64,000 nucleotides of DNA from positions 95,411 to 159,410 of the forward strand of contig SVST01000003.1 of NCBI GenBank assembly GCA_015064155.1. Reading direction: 5' to 3'. Under the pieces are notes generated by a model, which searched no databases, was not told where the DNA came from, and worked only from the letters and a program-made list of their open reading frames with translations. Position numbers and translations under genes: made by a program. Within the stretch, counting starts at the first letter, position 1. Each line of letters opens with the position of its first letter. Of the stretch, positions 25,573 to 33,789 are shown in pieces. This DNA is from Oscillospiraceae bacterium. GTDB lineage: Bacteria; Bacillota; Clostridia; Oscillospirales; CAG-272.

Positions 25573-27204
25573 ATGAAAAAGCATGCAAAACAAATTTTTT
25601 GGAACACCCTGCTCCTAACGGTGGCGGGACTTTTCATCCGCACGGTTGGGGTAGGCTTTCAGGTCTACTTATCGAACCGTGTCGGTGCAGAGGCAATGGG
25701 ACTGTTTTCCCTGATGTCGGGAGTTTACGGCTTTGCGCTCACCTTTGCAACGTCCGGTATCTACCTTGGCGTAACGCACCTGGTGGTAGATGCACTCGGC
25801 AAGAAGCAGCCCGAACGCATTGCTCCTGCCATGCGACGCGCGATTCTTTATGCGCTCTCCTTTGGAACAGCCGCTTTTTTACTTTTATACGGATTTGCCC
25901 GTCCGATCGGCATTCTGTGGTTAAAAGATGAACGTACGGTTACGTCACTTCGTCTGTTTGGGATTTCGCTTCCGCTGATCTCGCTTTCTTCGGTATTCAG
26001 CGGCTATTTTTCGGCGGTCAGAAGAAGCTTCAAAAATGCCGCCGTACAGGTCTTTGAGCAGGCAGTGAAGATCGGCTTTACCGTCTATCTTTTGGCATTT
26101 CTCTTCCCCCATGATATTGAAAAAACCTGCTGTGCAATGGTACTGGGCGGCGTGCTTGCCGAGGTTGTATCCTTTTTTTGCAATTTTCTTCTGTACCTTG
26201 CCGATCGCAAACGATATACGAAAAGCGGCAGAAGTCGTTTGGAAAGCCATGAGGGAAAGCGTTTGATAAAAATTGCGCTCCCCGTTGCGATAACTGCCTA
26301 TATTCGTTCGGCACTCGTTACCGTGGAACACGTTTTAATTCCCGAGGGACTTCGCAACAGCGGAAGCAGTCATCAAACGGCGTTGATTGCTTACGGAAGC
26401 ATTCAAAGCATGGCACTTCCGATTATTTTCTATCCGGCCGCGCTTATTTCCTCCTTTGCCGGGCTGATCGTCCCCGAAATTGCCGAATGTCACGTAGAAA
26501 AAAGCACGCGCCGTATTGCGTACATGCTCTCCCGCGTGTGGTGGATCGCCTCTCTCTTTTCCATCGGGGTCGCGGGGATCCTGATCTGTTTTTCGTTTGA
26601 AATCGGTGACGCCTTGTATCCCGGAACCGAGGCGGGAAAGTACATCCGAATGCTGGCTCCCCTGATTCCGATTATGTACGTGGACACGGCAACCGATGCC
26701 GTGATGAAAGGATTGGGAGAGCAGATTTTTTCGATGAATATCAATATTGCCGATGCTTTGATCTCGGTGGTGATGGTTTGGCTTTTGATTCCAAGGTTTG
26801 GAATTGCGGGCTATTTGGTAACCATTTACTTTTCGGAAATTTTCAACACGGTACTCAGCATTTGGCACCTGCTTTCGATCACTTCCCCTCATTTACGGCT
26901 TTTTAAATGGGTAGCGGCTCCGCTGCTTTCGATTTTGGGAGCGACCTATGCGGTTCGTCTGCTCTTGTTAAAAAGCAGTTGCCTGTTTGCCAATCGCGGC
27001 TTGTCAATTTTCATCCATATTGCGGCGGTCTTTGCCCTTTATTTCTTGTTATTGCGTATGCTTGGCGGCATTGACCGCGAGGATATGAAATGGATCGGCT
27101 CGCTTTTCACAAAAGAAAGCCGCCAACGGTCGGTTGACGGAGAGCCGGCAACGACCGGGCGGCTTAAGAATCACAGAAACAGCTTGCGAAACTGGCGTCC
27201 CTGA
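25573..27204 (+). CDS. spoVB: SpoVB-like polysaccharide/lipid flippase (MOP superfamily)
   Basis: 543-aa integral membrane protein with about 14 predicted hydrophobic segments. N-terminal signature KQIFWNTLLLTVAGLFIRTVG and NRVGAEAMGLFSLM near residue 40 match SpoVB/MviN-type flippases, thought to move lipid-linked precursors for spore cortex. Start is the ATG at 25573, with GGAGG 12 bases upstream; the frame upstream is not conserved-looking. A near-consensus sigma-E promoter precedes it. The last 34 bases overlap the 3' end of convergent spoVFB, where the C-terminal tail becomes hydrophilic. Confidence 0.88.
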   Translation: MKKHAKQIFWNTLLLTVAGLFIRTVGVGFQVYLSNRVGAEAMGLFSLMSGVYGFALTFATSGIYLGVTHLVVDALGKKQPERIAPAMRRAILYALSFGTAAFLLLYGFARPIGILWLKDERTVTSLRLFGISLPLISLSSVFSGYFSAVRRSFKNAAVQVFEQAVKIGFTVYLLAFLFPHDIEKTCCAMVLGGVLAEVVSFFCNFLLYLADRKRYTKSGRSRLESHEGKRLIKIALPVAITAYIRSALVTVEHVLIPEGLRNSGSSHQTALIAYGSIQSMALPIIFYPAALISSFAGLIVPEIAECHVEKSTRRIAYMLSRVWWIASLFSIGVAGILICFSFEIGDALYPGTEAGKYIRMLAPLIPIMYVDTATDAVMKGLGEQIFSMNINIADALISVVMVWLLIPRFGIAGYLVTIYFSEIFNTVLSIWHLLSITSPHLRLFKWVAAPLLSILGATYAVRLLLLKSSCLFANRGLSIFIHIAAVFALYFLLLRMLGGIDREDMKWIGSLFTKESRQRSVDGEPATTGRLKNHRNSLRNWRP

Positions 27205-27731
27205 AACGCAGCCTGAAGCGTTGGTAAAAGCAATGAAAAGTCCGCAACCAACGAGTGCGGCTTCTTTTCGGGATCGTCCTGCATCATCGGCACAAAATAG
27301 ACCTGCTTGCGAGAAAGCAGTGTTGCAATATTTTTCAGATTTGCCGACAACGCATCATTCGATGCCAAGGAAATGACCAAGGGTCTGTCACTTCTCAAGT
27401 GCGCCTTTGCCGCCATACAAACGGCGGTATCGGTAATTCCGTTGGCGATCTTTGCCAGGGTGTTGCCGGTACAAGGCGAAATAATCAAGCACTCCAACGG
27501 AGAACGCGGACCCAGCGGCTCGGCATCCACAACCGTGTGAATGGCAGCTCGGCTGCAGATCTCCTCCACTCTTTCCAAAAGCCCCTTTGCCGTGCCGAAA
27601 CGCGTATCGGTGCTCCAAACGGTTTCGCTTAAAATCGGCTGTATATCATACCCCAAAGAAATCAGATTCTGCAGCTCCTCCAAGGCACGCGCGTGCGTGC
27701 AGAACGATCCGCAAAACGCATAACCTAACAT
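27171..27731 (-). CDS. spoVFB: Dipicolinate synthase subunit B
   Basis: 186-aa flavoprotein-fold subunit that works with SpoVFA to make dipicolinic acid, the spore-core chelator, from a lysine-pathway intermediate. Fold motifs: GYAFCGSFCTHARAL at the N-terminus, LSETVWSTDTRFG near residue 34, LIISPCTGNTLAKIANGITD near 82 and PLVISLASNDALS near 116. 34 bases after spoVFA, with GGAAGAG before the ATG. The stop lies inside the spoVB coding end on the other strand. Confidence 0.94.
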   Translation of the reverse strand: MLGYAFCGSFCTHARALEELQNLISLGYDIQPILSETVWSTDTRFGTAKGLLERVEEICSRAAIHTVVDAEPLGPRSPLECLIISPCTGNTLAKIANGITDTAVCMAAKAHLRSDRPLVISLASNDALSANLKNIATLLSRKQVYFVPMMQDDPEKKPHSLVADFSLLLPTLQAAFQGRQFRKLFL

Positions 27732-27765
27732 TTTCTACTCTTCCTTTCGTCAAAAAGTCACTCTG

Positions 27766-28662
27766 CTAAAAAAGCTCTTCCAAGAAATCCTCCACCGTTT
27801 GCGCAAGAATCCACCCCGCGCTTTCCGGTGTGCATTTTCCGGGCAAAGCCGTTCCCCATACCGTTCGAAGTCCGAGCTCTTGCGCAGCAGCGAGATCGAT
27901 CCCCCCGGGTGCCGATGCCAGATCGATCAGAATGCAATTTTTCGGAACAGACTCCAGAATCTCTTTCGTCATCACCCTCGTGGGAACGGTATTGAAAATC
28001 GCCCGACAGCCAAGCGGCAACGCTTTCAAGGAGGCATATTCGTCAGCGTCCGAAAGTGTACGGGTCTTATGATGAGCAAGCTCTGCCATGGTGCGCGCCT
28101 CTTTTCTTCGCGCATAAACGGTTACGTCGGCTCCAAGTGCCCGTAGCTTTTGTGCCAACAACGATCCGATTCGACCGTATCCGATCACCGCAGAGGACAA
28201 TCCGTCTATTGTGATCGGAAGCTCCTTCATGGCAATCGAAATTGCCCCCTCAGCGGTTGGCACGGCATTCTTGAGCTGTAACAGCTCGGATTGGAAATAA
28301 TCGATGACACGAATTCCCCGTTCCATTGCCGACGAATACATCGGTTCTCCGATTTTTCCGCCCAGAAGCACGCGTCCGCCGATGCGCTCCGTCAACGCGG
28401 ACAATCTCAAAAACACGTTGGGGCTTTCCAAGGGACAGTTCAAAAAGACACCGTCCAATGAAACCGGCAACGGAAGAATCACCACGTCCGCATCGGCAAT
28501 CGCCTCCTCCCAATCGTTACAAATGCGTGCCTTTTCCACCTCGTCATGACAGGATCCCAGCCCCCACATCGAAACGCGGTATCCGTCAGCCGACAGCCTT
28601 TGCGTCATCGCAATCTGTCGGCGGTCACCTCCCAAAACACAAAGCTTCAAGATTCCCTCCAT
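27766..28662 (-). CDS. spoVFA: Dipicolinate synthase subunit A
   Basis: 298-aa NAD(P)-binding subunit of dipicolinate synthase. An N-terminal DpsA-type domain (LCVLGGDRRQIAMTQRLSADG near residue 7) is followed by a Rossmann domain with AVIGYGRIGSLLAQKLRALG near residue 157. Normal length. Upstream gene of the spoVFA-spoVFB pair; in Bacillus the pair is made in the mother cell under sigma-K. I do not see a convincing sporulation promoter in the short space upstream, which also holds the comEC terminator. Confidence 0.94.
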   Translation of the reverse strand: MEGILKLCVLGGDRRQIAMTQRLSADGYRVSMWGLGSCHDEVEKARICNDWEEAIADADVVILPLPVSLDGVFLNCPLESPNVFLRLSALTERIGGRVLLGGKIGEPMYSSAMERGIRVIDYFQSELLQLKNAVPTAEGAISIAMKELPITIDGLSSAVIGYGRIGSLLAQKLRALGADVTVYARRKEARTMAELAHHKTRTLSDADEYASLKALPLGCRAIFNTVPTRVMTKEILESVPKNCILIDLASAPGGIDLAAAQELGLRTVWGTALPGKCTPESAGWILAQTVEDFLEELF

Positions 28663-28708
28663 CTCACATCATCCTTTCTCTCCCGTTAACACTAACAGAA
28701 TATGACAA

Positions 28709-28740
28709 AAAGCCGCTTTTCGATACTGAAAAACGGCTTT
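28709..28740 (-). terminator. Terminator after the comEC-like gene
   Basis: Minus-strand hairpin: AAAGCCG / CGGCTTT plus an inner TTTT/AAAA pairing with one mismatch, followed by TTTTTG. Lies 19 bases after the stop at 28759. Confidence 0.8.
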
Positions 28741-28758
28741 CATGCGAGCAGAATGCGG

Positions 28759-30711
28759 TTATTGACTCGGGGACAAATATTCCAACAGCTTTTCGTCGGC
28801 ATTCGCGTATACGGAAATACCGTAGCTTTGTGCCACCTCGCAAAGCTTTTCCGTAATCGCCATGTCTTTCGGCGTTTCGGGATACGGCAAATATAGCTTC
28901 CTTACGCGAACCGTTTCCGCAAGCGTTTTGATAAAATACGTTGCTTGGTCGGAGGGATTGCAAAGAATCACGTCGCGGATTTCCGTAAAACCGGCATCAT
29001 CGACGACCTTCTTGATCTCTTGCGCGCAGGAAACAGCCCCATAAGTATCGTTGACCACCGCCACGTGACCTCCTCCCGTGTATACACAGATTTCACCGCG
29101 ATGGTCCTGCAGAACGGCAGTAACCTGCCAATCGGTCTTTTCGGGAAACCGCATGGCGCAATAAGATAATACCGTAACGGCAACGAACAAAAGCGGCAAT
29201 AGCAAGCTCCAGGCTCTGTGGCGAAGCTTTAGAACCGCCAACAGAATCAGTGCAACGCTCAAAACCCCCAGTAAGATCTCGGTTCGTGTGTCGGTCAAAG
29301 GTAATAGCGTGACGTTCTGCCTGGCAAAGAACGCCGCCCCCTCCAAAATAAATGCTTCAAGAGCTGCGCAAGCCTCCCCAAGAAAAGGAACGTACGGACA
29401 AACCAAGAGGATCGTGCCGCCTATCATCAAGAGTGTTACGGGAAAAGAAAACAAAAGCGTTGCTGGAATTGACCAGATTGAGAAGCTTCCGAAAAAAGCC
29501 GCGGAAAGCGGTAATAAAGCCACGTTGGCTAAAAATCCAACGGCAACCGCGCTACACGGCCACGTCAACGGGCGCGTGCAAATCCGCAATAGCTTGTTTT
29601 GGGGTCTTCGTTTGTTGAAAAAGCGGTTGATGGGAGGATAGAAAATAATGATTGATCCGGCAGCCACAAAGCTGAGCCACAGTGAAACGTCCAAAACCGC
29701 GTATGGTGTAACCGTTAAAATCAGCATCAATGCCGTACACAATGCCGTAAGACTGTCGTATTCATGCCGCCACAGGAACGCAAGATACAGAATACACGCC
29801 ATCAAAACGGCTCGGGCGGCAGAAACCGAGCAGCCGGTTAAAATCAAATATCCGATTGCCGTCAAAGAAATCACAACGGCTCGAACCGTTTTCGAAGCAC
29901 GCAACAGCTTCAGCAGTCGATCCAAAAAGGCAACGAGGATCGATACGTGCAATCCGCTGAGTGCCAACAAATGTGAAATTCCGCAAGCGCGGAAATGAAA
30001 TTGATCCAAATTGGATAAAAACCGTCGATTTCCAAGCAAAAGTGCCGACGTTAGTCCTCCAGAACGCATTCCAACCGTTCTCCAAAGGCGAAAGGATTGC
30101 TTCAGATTGATCCTGGAAGCCCACACGGAAAGATCGAAGGATTCCTCCTCTACAACGGTACAATCCTGCTCCGATTCAACCTGCAATACCAACATACATC
30201 CGTCCGACAACCGATAGCGCTTTTCGTCAAACAGCTCGTCCTCCAAAAATGCGCGCGGTGTTGCGTGAACCACGAAGGAATCGCCCACCTGCAAGCCGCA
30301 GGAAAACTCACATTCCAAAAGCGCGCCAAACGAATACGCTTCCTCTTCAAATCCTGTGATTTTGACACGGTAGGATGTAAAAAAGCTTTCCGACGTAAGC
30401 CGTTCGGTAACCGTCCCCTCTGCAACACACGGTTGACCGACGTAGGTCTGTAAGCGTTCATAGCGTTCACGGAATAAGCAAAGCGAGCTTCCCACCGAAA
30501 GAACCGCCGCAAACAAACACAAAAGACTGACGATTTCCCGCTTTCCGTGCCGTCGAAGGAGGAAAAGCATACAGCTTGTCACAACAAATGCACACAGCAA
30601 TATTCCAAAGAGCCTTTGATGCGCACCGTAGCTGATGCGAAGAACGGCCAATGAACAGACAACGTAAACGAATGCGGCAAGAACAAGCGGTCGGCGGTAA
30701 AAGATGCGCAT
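28759..30711 (-). CDS. comEC: ComEC/Rec2-family membrane protein with degenerate C-terminal domain
   Basis: 650 aa from the ATG at 30711 (AAGGAG, 7 bases); a TTG two codons earlier is too close to that site. N-terminal membrane and OB-like region (1-200), then the competence domain with HLLALSGLHVSILVAFLDR near residue 233 and about eight further hydrophobic segments. ComEC forms the inner-membrane DNA import channel. The last 130 residues look like the metallo-beta-lactamase domain of full ComEC, but the metal motif HxHxDH is absent: the matching place reads ILCNPSDQATY. Also about 100 aa shorter than typical ComEC. DNA uptake is thus uncertain. Confidence 0.85.
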   Translation of the reverse strand: MRIFYRRPLVLAAFVYVVCSLAVLRISYGAHQRLFGILLCAFVVTSCMLFLLRRHGKREIVSLLCLFAAVLSVGSSLCLFRERYERLQTYVGQPCVAEGTVTERLTSESFFTSYRVKITGFEEEAYSFGALLECEFSCGLQVGDSFVVHATPRAFLEDELFDEKRYRLSDGCMLVLQVESEQDCTVVEEESFDLSVWASRINLKQSFRLWRTVGMRSGGLTSALLLGNRRFLSNLDQFHFRACGISHLLALSGLHVSILVAFLDRLLKLLRASKTVRAVVISLTAIGYLILTGCSVSAARAVLMACILYLAFLWRHEYDSLTALCTALMLILTVTPYAVLDVSLWLSFVAAGSIIIFYPPINRFFNKRRPQNKLLRICTRPLTWPCSAVAVGFLANVALLPLSAAFFGSFSIWSIPATLLFSFPVTLLMIGGTILLVCPYVPFLGEACAALEAFILEGAAFFARQNVTLLPLTDTRTEILLGVLSVALILLAVLKLRHRAWSLLLPLLFVAVTVLSYCAMRFPEKTDWQVTAVLQDHRGEICVYTGGGHVAVVNDTYGAVSCAQEIKKVVDDAGFTEIRDVILCNPSDQATYFIKTLAETVRVRKLYLPYPETPKDMAITEKLCEVAQSYGISVYANADEKLLEYLSPSQ

Positions 30712-30777
30712 ACACAATCTCCTTTCTCAAAAAAATGGCTTTTTTTGACATTTTTGGGACAGAATCAAAAAAATCAC

Positions 30778-30806
30778 TTGACAATCCGACAAAAATCATG
30801 TATAAT
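30778..30806 (+). promoter_or_regulatory. Promoter of the acyl carrier protein gene
   Basis: -35 TTGACA (30778-30783), 17-base spacer, -10 TATAAT (30801-30806): both consensus, so strong constitutive expression is expected. Confidence 0.92.
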
Positions 30807-30863
30807 GTATCCGTATGTTGCTATCAAGCAACTCTTATGAATTTAATTTTGGAGGAAATAACT

Positions 30864-31091
30864 ATGTTTGAAACGCTGAAAAACCTTTTGGTTGAAGAGC
30901 TTCAGCTTGAACCCGAAGAAATCACGCTTGAGGCAGAGCTTGCAAACGATCTCGGTATCAATTCCATTGAGCTTGCCGATCTCGTTATGCTTTGCGAGGA
31001 TAAATTCGGAATCGAAATCGAAGACGATGACATTCACAAGTTTGTTACCGTTGCCGACGTTGTTTCTTATCTTGAGGCAAACAACGGCTAA
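30864..31091 (+). CDS. Acyl carrier protein (orphan)
   Basis: 75 aa, four-helix acyl carrier protein. The 4'-phosphopantetheine attachment serine is in LGINSIELADLVM near residue 34, where the usual Asp before Ser is Asn (N-S-I-E). Very acidic, as expected. Starts at the ATG at 30864 with GGAGG 8 bases before it. It has its own consensus promoter and terminator and no fatty acid or polyketide genes beside it; comEC is divergent and nadE downstream. It may be a second ACP or the main one placed away from fab genes. Confidence 0.93.
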   Translation: MFETLKNLLVEELQLEPEEITLEAELANDLGINSIELADLVMLCEDKFGIEIEDDDIHKFVTVADVVSYLEANNG

Positions 31092-31106
31092 ACATAGAGA
31101 ACAGAT

Positions 31107-31136
31107 AAAATGGGCACTTTGTCGGTGCTCATTTTT
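31107..31136 (+). terminator. Terminator after the acyl carrier protein gene
   Basis: 11-bp stem AAAATGGGCAC / GTGCTCATTTT (one G-T pair), 7-base loop, then T-rich sequence; 15 bases after the stop. Confidence 0.85.
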
Positions 31137-31220
31137 CTCTTTCGTCCCCGAATTTATTATACAAGAAAACGATTTTTTTGTCAAGATTTGACGACGGAGT
31201 AAAAAAAAGATAAAAAGTAC

Positions 31221-31249
31221 TTGTAATCCGAAGCAAATTGCGTTATAAT
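31221..31249 (+). promoter_or_regulatory. nadE promoter
   Basis: -35 TTGTAA (31221-31226), 17-base spacer, -10 TATAAT (31244-31249). The -10 covers the ATG at 31248, which therefore cannot be the nadE start. Confidence 0.8.
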
Positions 31250-31289
31250 GGATTCAAACGAAACACCGAAGAAAGGCTTGATACTTCTT

Positions 31290-33218
31290 ATGAAACACGG
31301 TTATATTCAGGTTGCTGCCGCTTCGCCTCGCTTGCGCGTAGCAGATCCTTTTTTCAATGCAGACGAAATGATCCGCCTCACTCGCAAAGGTGCCGAAAAA
31401 GGAGTTCGCATTTTGGTATTTCCCGAGCTTGCGCTGACGGGCTGTACCTGCAAGGATCTTTTTTTCTCGGAGGCTTTGTTAAGCGGTGCCAAGCGTGCGC
31501 TTTGTCAATACGTAAAAGAAACCGCCGCACTGCCCACGGTATCGGTCGTAGGGCTTCCCCTGTCGATCAAAAACAAGCTTTACAACGTAGCCGCGGTGGT
31601 TTATCACGGTGCAATTCTTGGCTTTGTCCCAAAAACAAGACCCTCTGCCAACAGTCTTTTGGCGGATGCGCGCTATTTTCAGCCATCCGATGCTTGCGAC
31701 AAAGAGGTTTTTGTATATTTTGAGGGGGAGGATATTCCGTTCGGTGCCGACCTGCTCTTCTCCTCCCTGGAAATGCCCGCTTTGCGTTTCGCCGTGGAAA
31801 TCGGCACAGATATCGATTTGGTAACACCGCCGTCCCTCGATTACAGCCGGGAGGGTGCCACACTTATCTGCCATCCCACGGCAAGCATTGAAACGGTGGG
31901 GGCTTCAGAAAAGCGTACGGCAGCATTGCTTGCCCACAGCGAGCGAATCGGCTGCGCATACGTTTCGGCTTCGGCAGGATACGGAGAATCCACCACCGAC
32001 CTCGTGCTCGGCGGACACTGCATCATCACCGAAACCGACACGCTCTTGGCAGAAAAAAAGCCGTTTTCCGAGGCGGCTCTTTGCCTCTCACAACCCAATC
32101 TTTCCACGGTTTCTTATAAAAAGCGCAGAAAAGACCTTTGCGCAGCGGCTTCTAACGGTTGCCGTGAGCTGTTCTTTTCCATGCCGCTTGAGGACACCGA
32201 GTTGACACGTCCCATTGATCCGCATCCCTTTGTTCCCTCAGATCCCGACGTGCTGTTCTCTCGTTGCGAGTCGATCCTCGCCATTCAAACGGCAGGGCTG
32301 ATGCAGCGAATTGAGAAAGCTTATGCGCAAAAGATCGTTTTGGGAATTTCGGGCGGATTGGATTCCACGCTTGCCCTTTTGGTGATGGCTCGTGCCATTG
32401 ATCGCCTGAAGCGTCCCAGAACCGATATTATCGCGGTCACCATGCCTTGCTTTGGCACGACCAACCGTACCAAAAACAACGCGACCGTGCTTTGCGAGGA
32501 GCTTGGCGTAGACTTCCGCTGCGTTGATATTTTCGATGCAGTCAATCAGCATTTTGCCGATATCGGACACGATCCCCAAAACCGCAACGTGGTATATGAG
32601 AACGCACAAGCGCGAGAGCGCACGCAAATTTTGATGGATATCGCAAACGCGTGCGGAGGTATGGTCATCGGAACCGGCGACCTCTCCGAGCTTGCGTTGG
32701 GTTGGGCAACCTACAACGGCGACCAAATGTCGATGTACGGTGTAAATGCCGACGTTCCCAAAACGCTGGTTCGTCATCTCGTTGCACACTGCGCGCTGTG
32801 CGCTGCACGCGACGGCAACAAAATGCTTGCCGATGCGCTTGAAGACGTGGTCAATACGCCTGTTTCTCCCGAGCTGTTGCCTGCCGATGAAAAGGGCGAG
32901 ATTGCGCAAAAAACAGAGGATTTGGTCGGACCTTACGAGATTCACGATTTCTATCTGTACTATATGTTGCGTTACGGATATTCCCCATCGCATCTGTATC
33001 GGCTGGCTTGCTATGCACTTGGAAGCCGCTACGATACCGACACGCTGAAAAAGTGGCTCAAGGTATTTATTCGCAGATTTTTCTCACAGCAATTTAAGCG
33101 CAGCTGTATGCCCGACGGTCCCAAGGTCGGCTCGGTTGGACTTTCTCCGCGCGGAGATTGGATGATGCCCTCCGATGCATCCTCCGCACTTTGGCAGCAA
33201 GAAGCCGAAGCATTATAA
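31290..33218 (+). CDS. nadE: NAD synthetase of glutamine-dependent layout, glutaminase nucleophile missing
   Basis: 642 aa from the ATG at 31290. Residues 1-280 form a nitrilase-fold glutaminase domain and about 330-642 the NAD synthetase domain, which amidates nicotinic acid adenine dinucleotide with ATP. The P-loop is LGISGGLDSTLALLV near residue 354. In the nitrilase domain the catalytic Glu (FPELALTG, Glu46) and Lys (FVPKTR, Lys115) are present. The nucleophile motif, normally VEICED, reads VEIGTD, so position 172 is Gly instead of Cys. Glutamine hydrolysis should fail, leaving an ammonia-dependent enzyme. Monocistronic with its own promoter and terminator. Confidence 0.93.
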   Translation: MKHGYIQVAAASPRLRVADPFFNADEMIRLTRKGAEKGVRILVFPELALTGCTCKDLFFSEALLSGAKRALCQYVKETAALPTVSVVGLPLSIKNKLYNVAAVVYHGAILGFVPKTRPSANSLLADARYFQPSDACDKEVFVYFEGEDIPFGADLLFSSLEMPALRFAVEIGTDIDLVTPPSLDYSREGATLICHPTASIETVGASEKRTAALLAHSERIGCAYVSASAGYGESTTDLVLGGHCIITETDTLLAEKKPFSEAALCLSQPNLSTVSYKKRRKDLCAAASNGCRELFFSMPLEDTELTRPIDPHPFVPSDPDVLFSRCESILAIQTAGLMQRIEKAYAQKIVLGISGGLDSTLALLVMARAIDRLKRPRTDIIAVTMPCFGTTNRTKNNATVLCEELGVDFRCVDIFDAVNQHFADIGHDPQNRNVVYENAQARERTQILMDIANACGGMVIGTGDLSELALGWATYNGDQMSMYGVNADVPKTLVRHLVAHCALCAARDGNKMLADALEDVVNTPVSPELLPADEKGEIAQKTEDLVGPYEIHDFYLYYMLRYGYSPSHLYRLACYALGSRYDTDTLKKWLKVFIRRFFSQQFKRSCMPDGPKVGSVGLSPRGDWMMPSDASSALWQQEAEAL

Positions 33219-33230
33219 AAAATCAACGAA

Positions 33231-33264
33231 AAACAGACGGTACACCCGAACGTACCGTCTGTTT
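33231..33264. terminator. Bidirectional terminator between nadE and the AraC-GNAT gene
   Basis: Perfect 13-bp stem (AAACAGACGGTAC and its complement), 8-base loop, T-runs on both strands. Serves nadE (+) and the convergent regulator (-). Confidence 0.92.
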
Positions 33265-33297
33265 TTCTTTCGTTTTCTTGCAGAATCAGCAAAAAAA

Positions 33298-33789
33298 TCA
33301 CAGCGTATCTGCTTTTTGGTATGCGATGCGCGGCTCACCGTTTTCCAAGCGAATGATTCCGCAACGGACGAATCCGTTTTTCGCAAGCGCATTTTGCATG
33401 GGAATATTGTCGTGATGCGTATCTATTTTTACGTTTCCGCACTGCTCAAAAGCGTATGCAAAGCAGAAAGAAGCCACTCCTTTTCCATGCTTCGCCACGG
33501 CAATGCGATGAATCACTCCGTAGGAAAGATCGTTCAGCCAAGCACCGTCTTCAATACTTTGATAGGTTGGGTCTGTCCCCTCGAAAAAGCAAAACACACC
33601 GTAGATTTCTCCCATCGAAATACAAAGATGGCATTGCCCCGCTTCGATATCCGCGCGAATGAGGTCTTCCGAGGGATACGAATCCCGCCATTGATCGGGG
33701 TTGCCGTTGTTTTTCATGTATTCCCTGGCTTTGGCATAAATCTCCATGATCTTCGGCAGCTCTTCTATCGTGGCTTTTCGAATATTCAT
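33298..33789 (-). CDS. Possible internal translation product: GNAT acetyltransferase alone
   Basis: In-frame 163-aa product of the AraC-GNAT gene, starting at the ATG at 33789 with AGGAGG 8 bases upstream. The beginning MNIRKATIEELPKI is that of a free-standing GNAT enzyme. Whether it is made separately is not known; the site may be a relic of two once-separate genes. Confidence 0.45.
   Translation of the reverse strand: MNIRKATIEELPKIMEIYAKAREYMKNNGNPDQWRDSYPSEDLIRADIEAGQCHLCISMGEIYGVFCFFEGTDPTYQSIEDGAWLNDLSYGVIHRIAVAKHGKGVASFCFAYAFEQCGNVKIDTHHDNIPMQNALAKNGFVRCGIIRLENGEPRIAYQKADTL

Noticed and set aside
28697..28704. CATATTCT as a sporulation -10 for spoVFA
   Set aside because: Poor match, no -35, and it overlaps the tail of the comEC terminator region.
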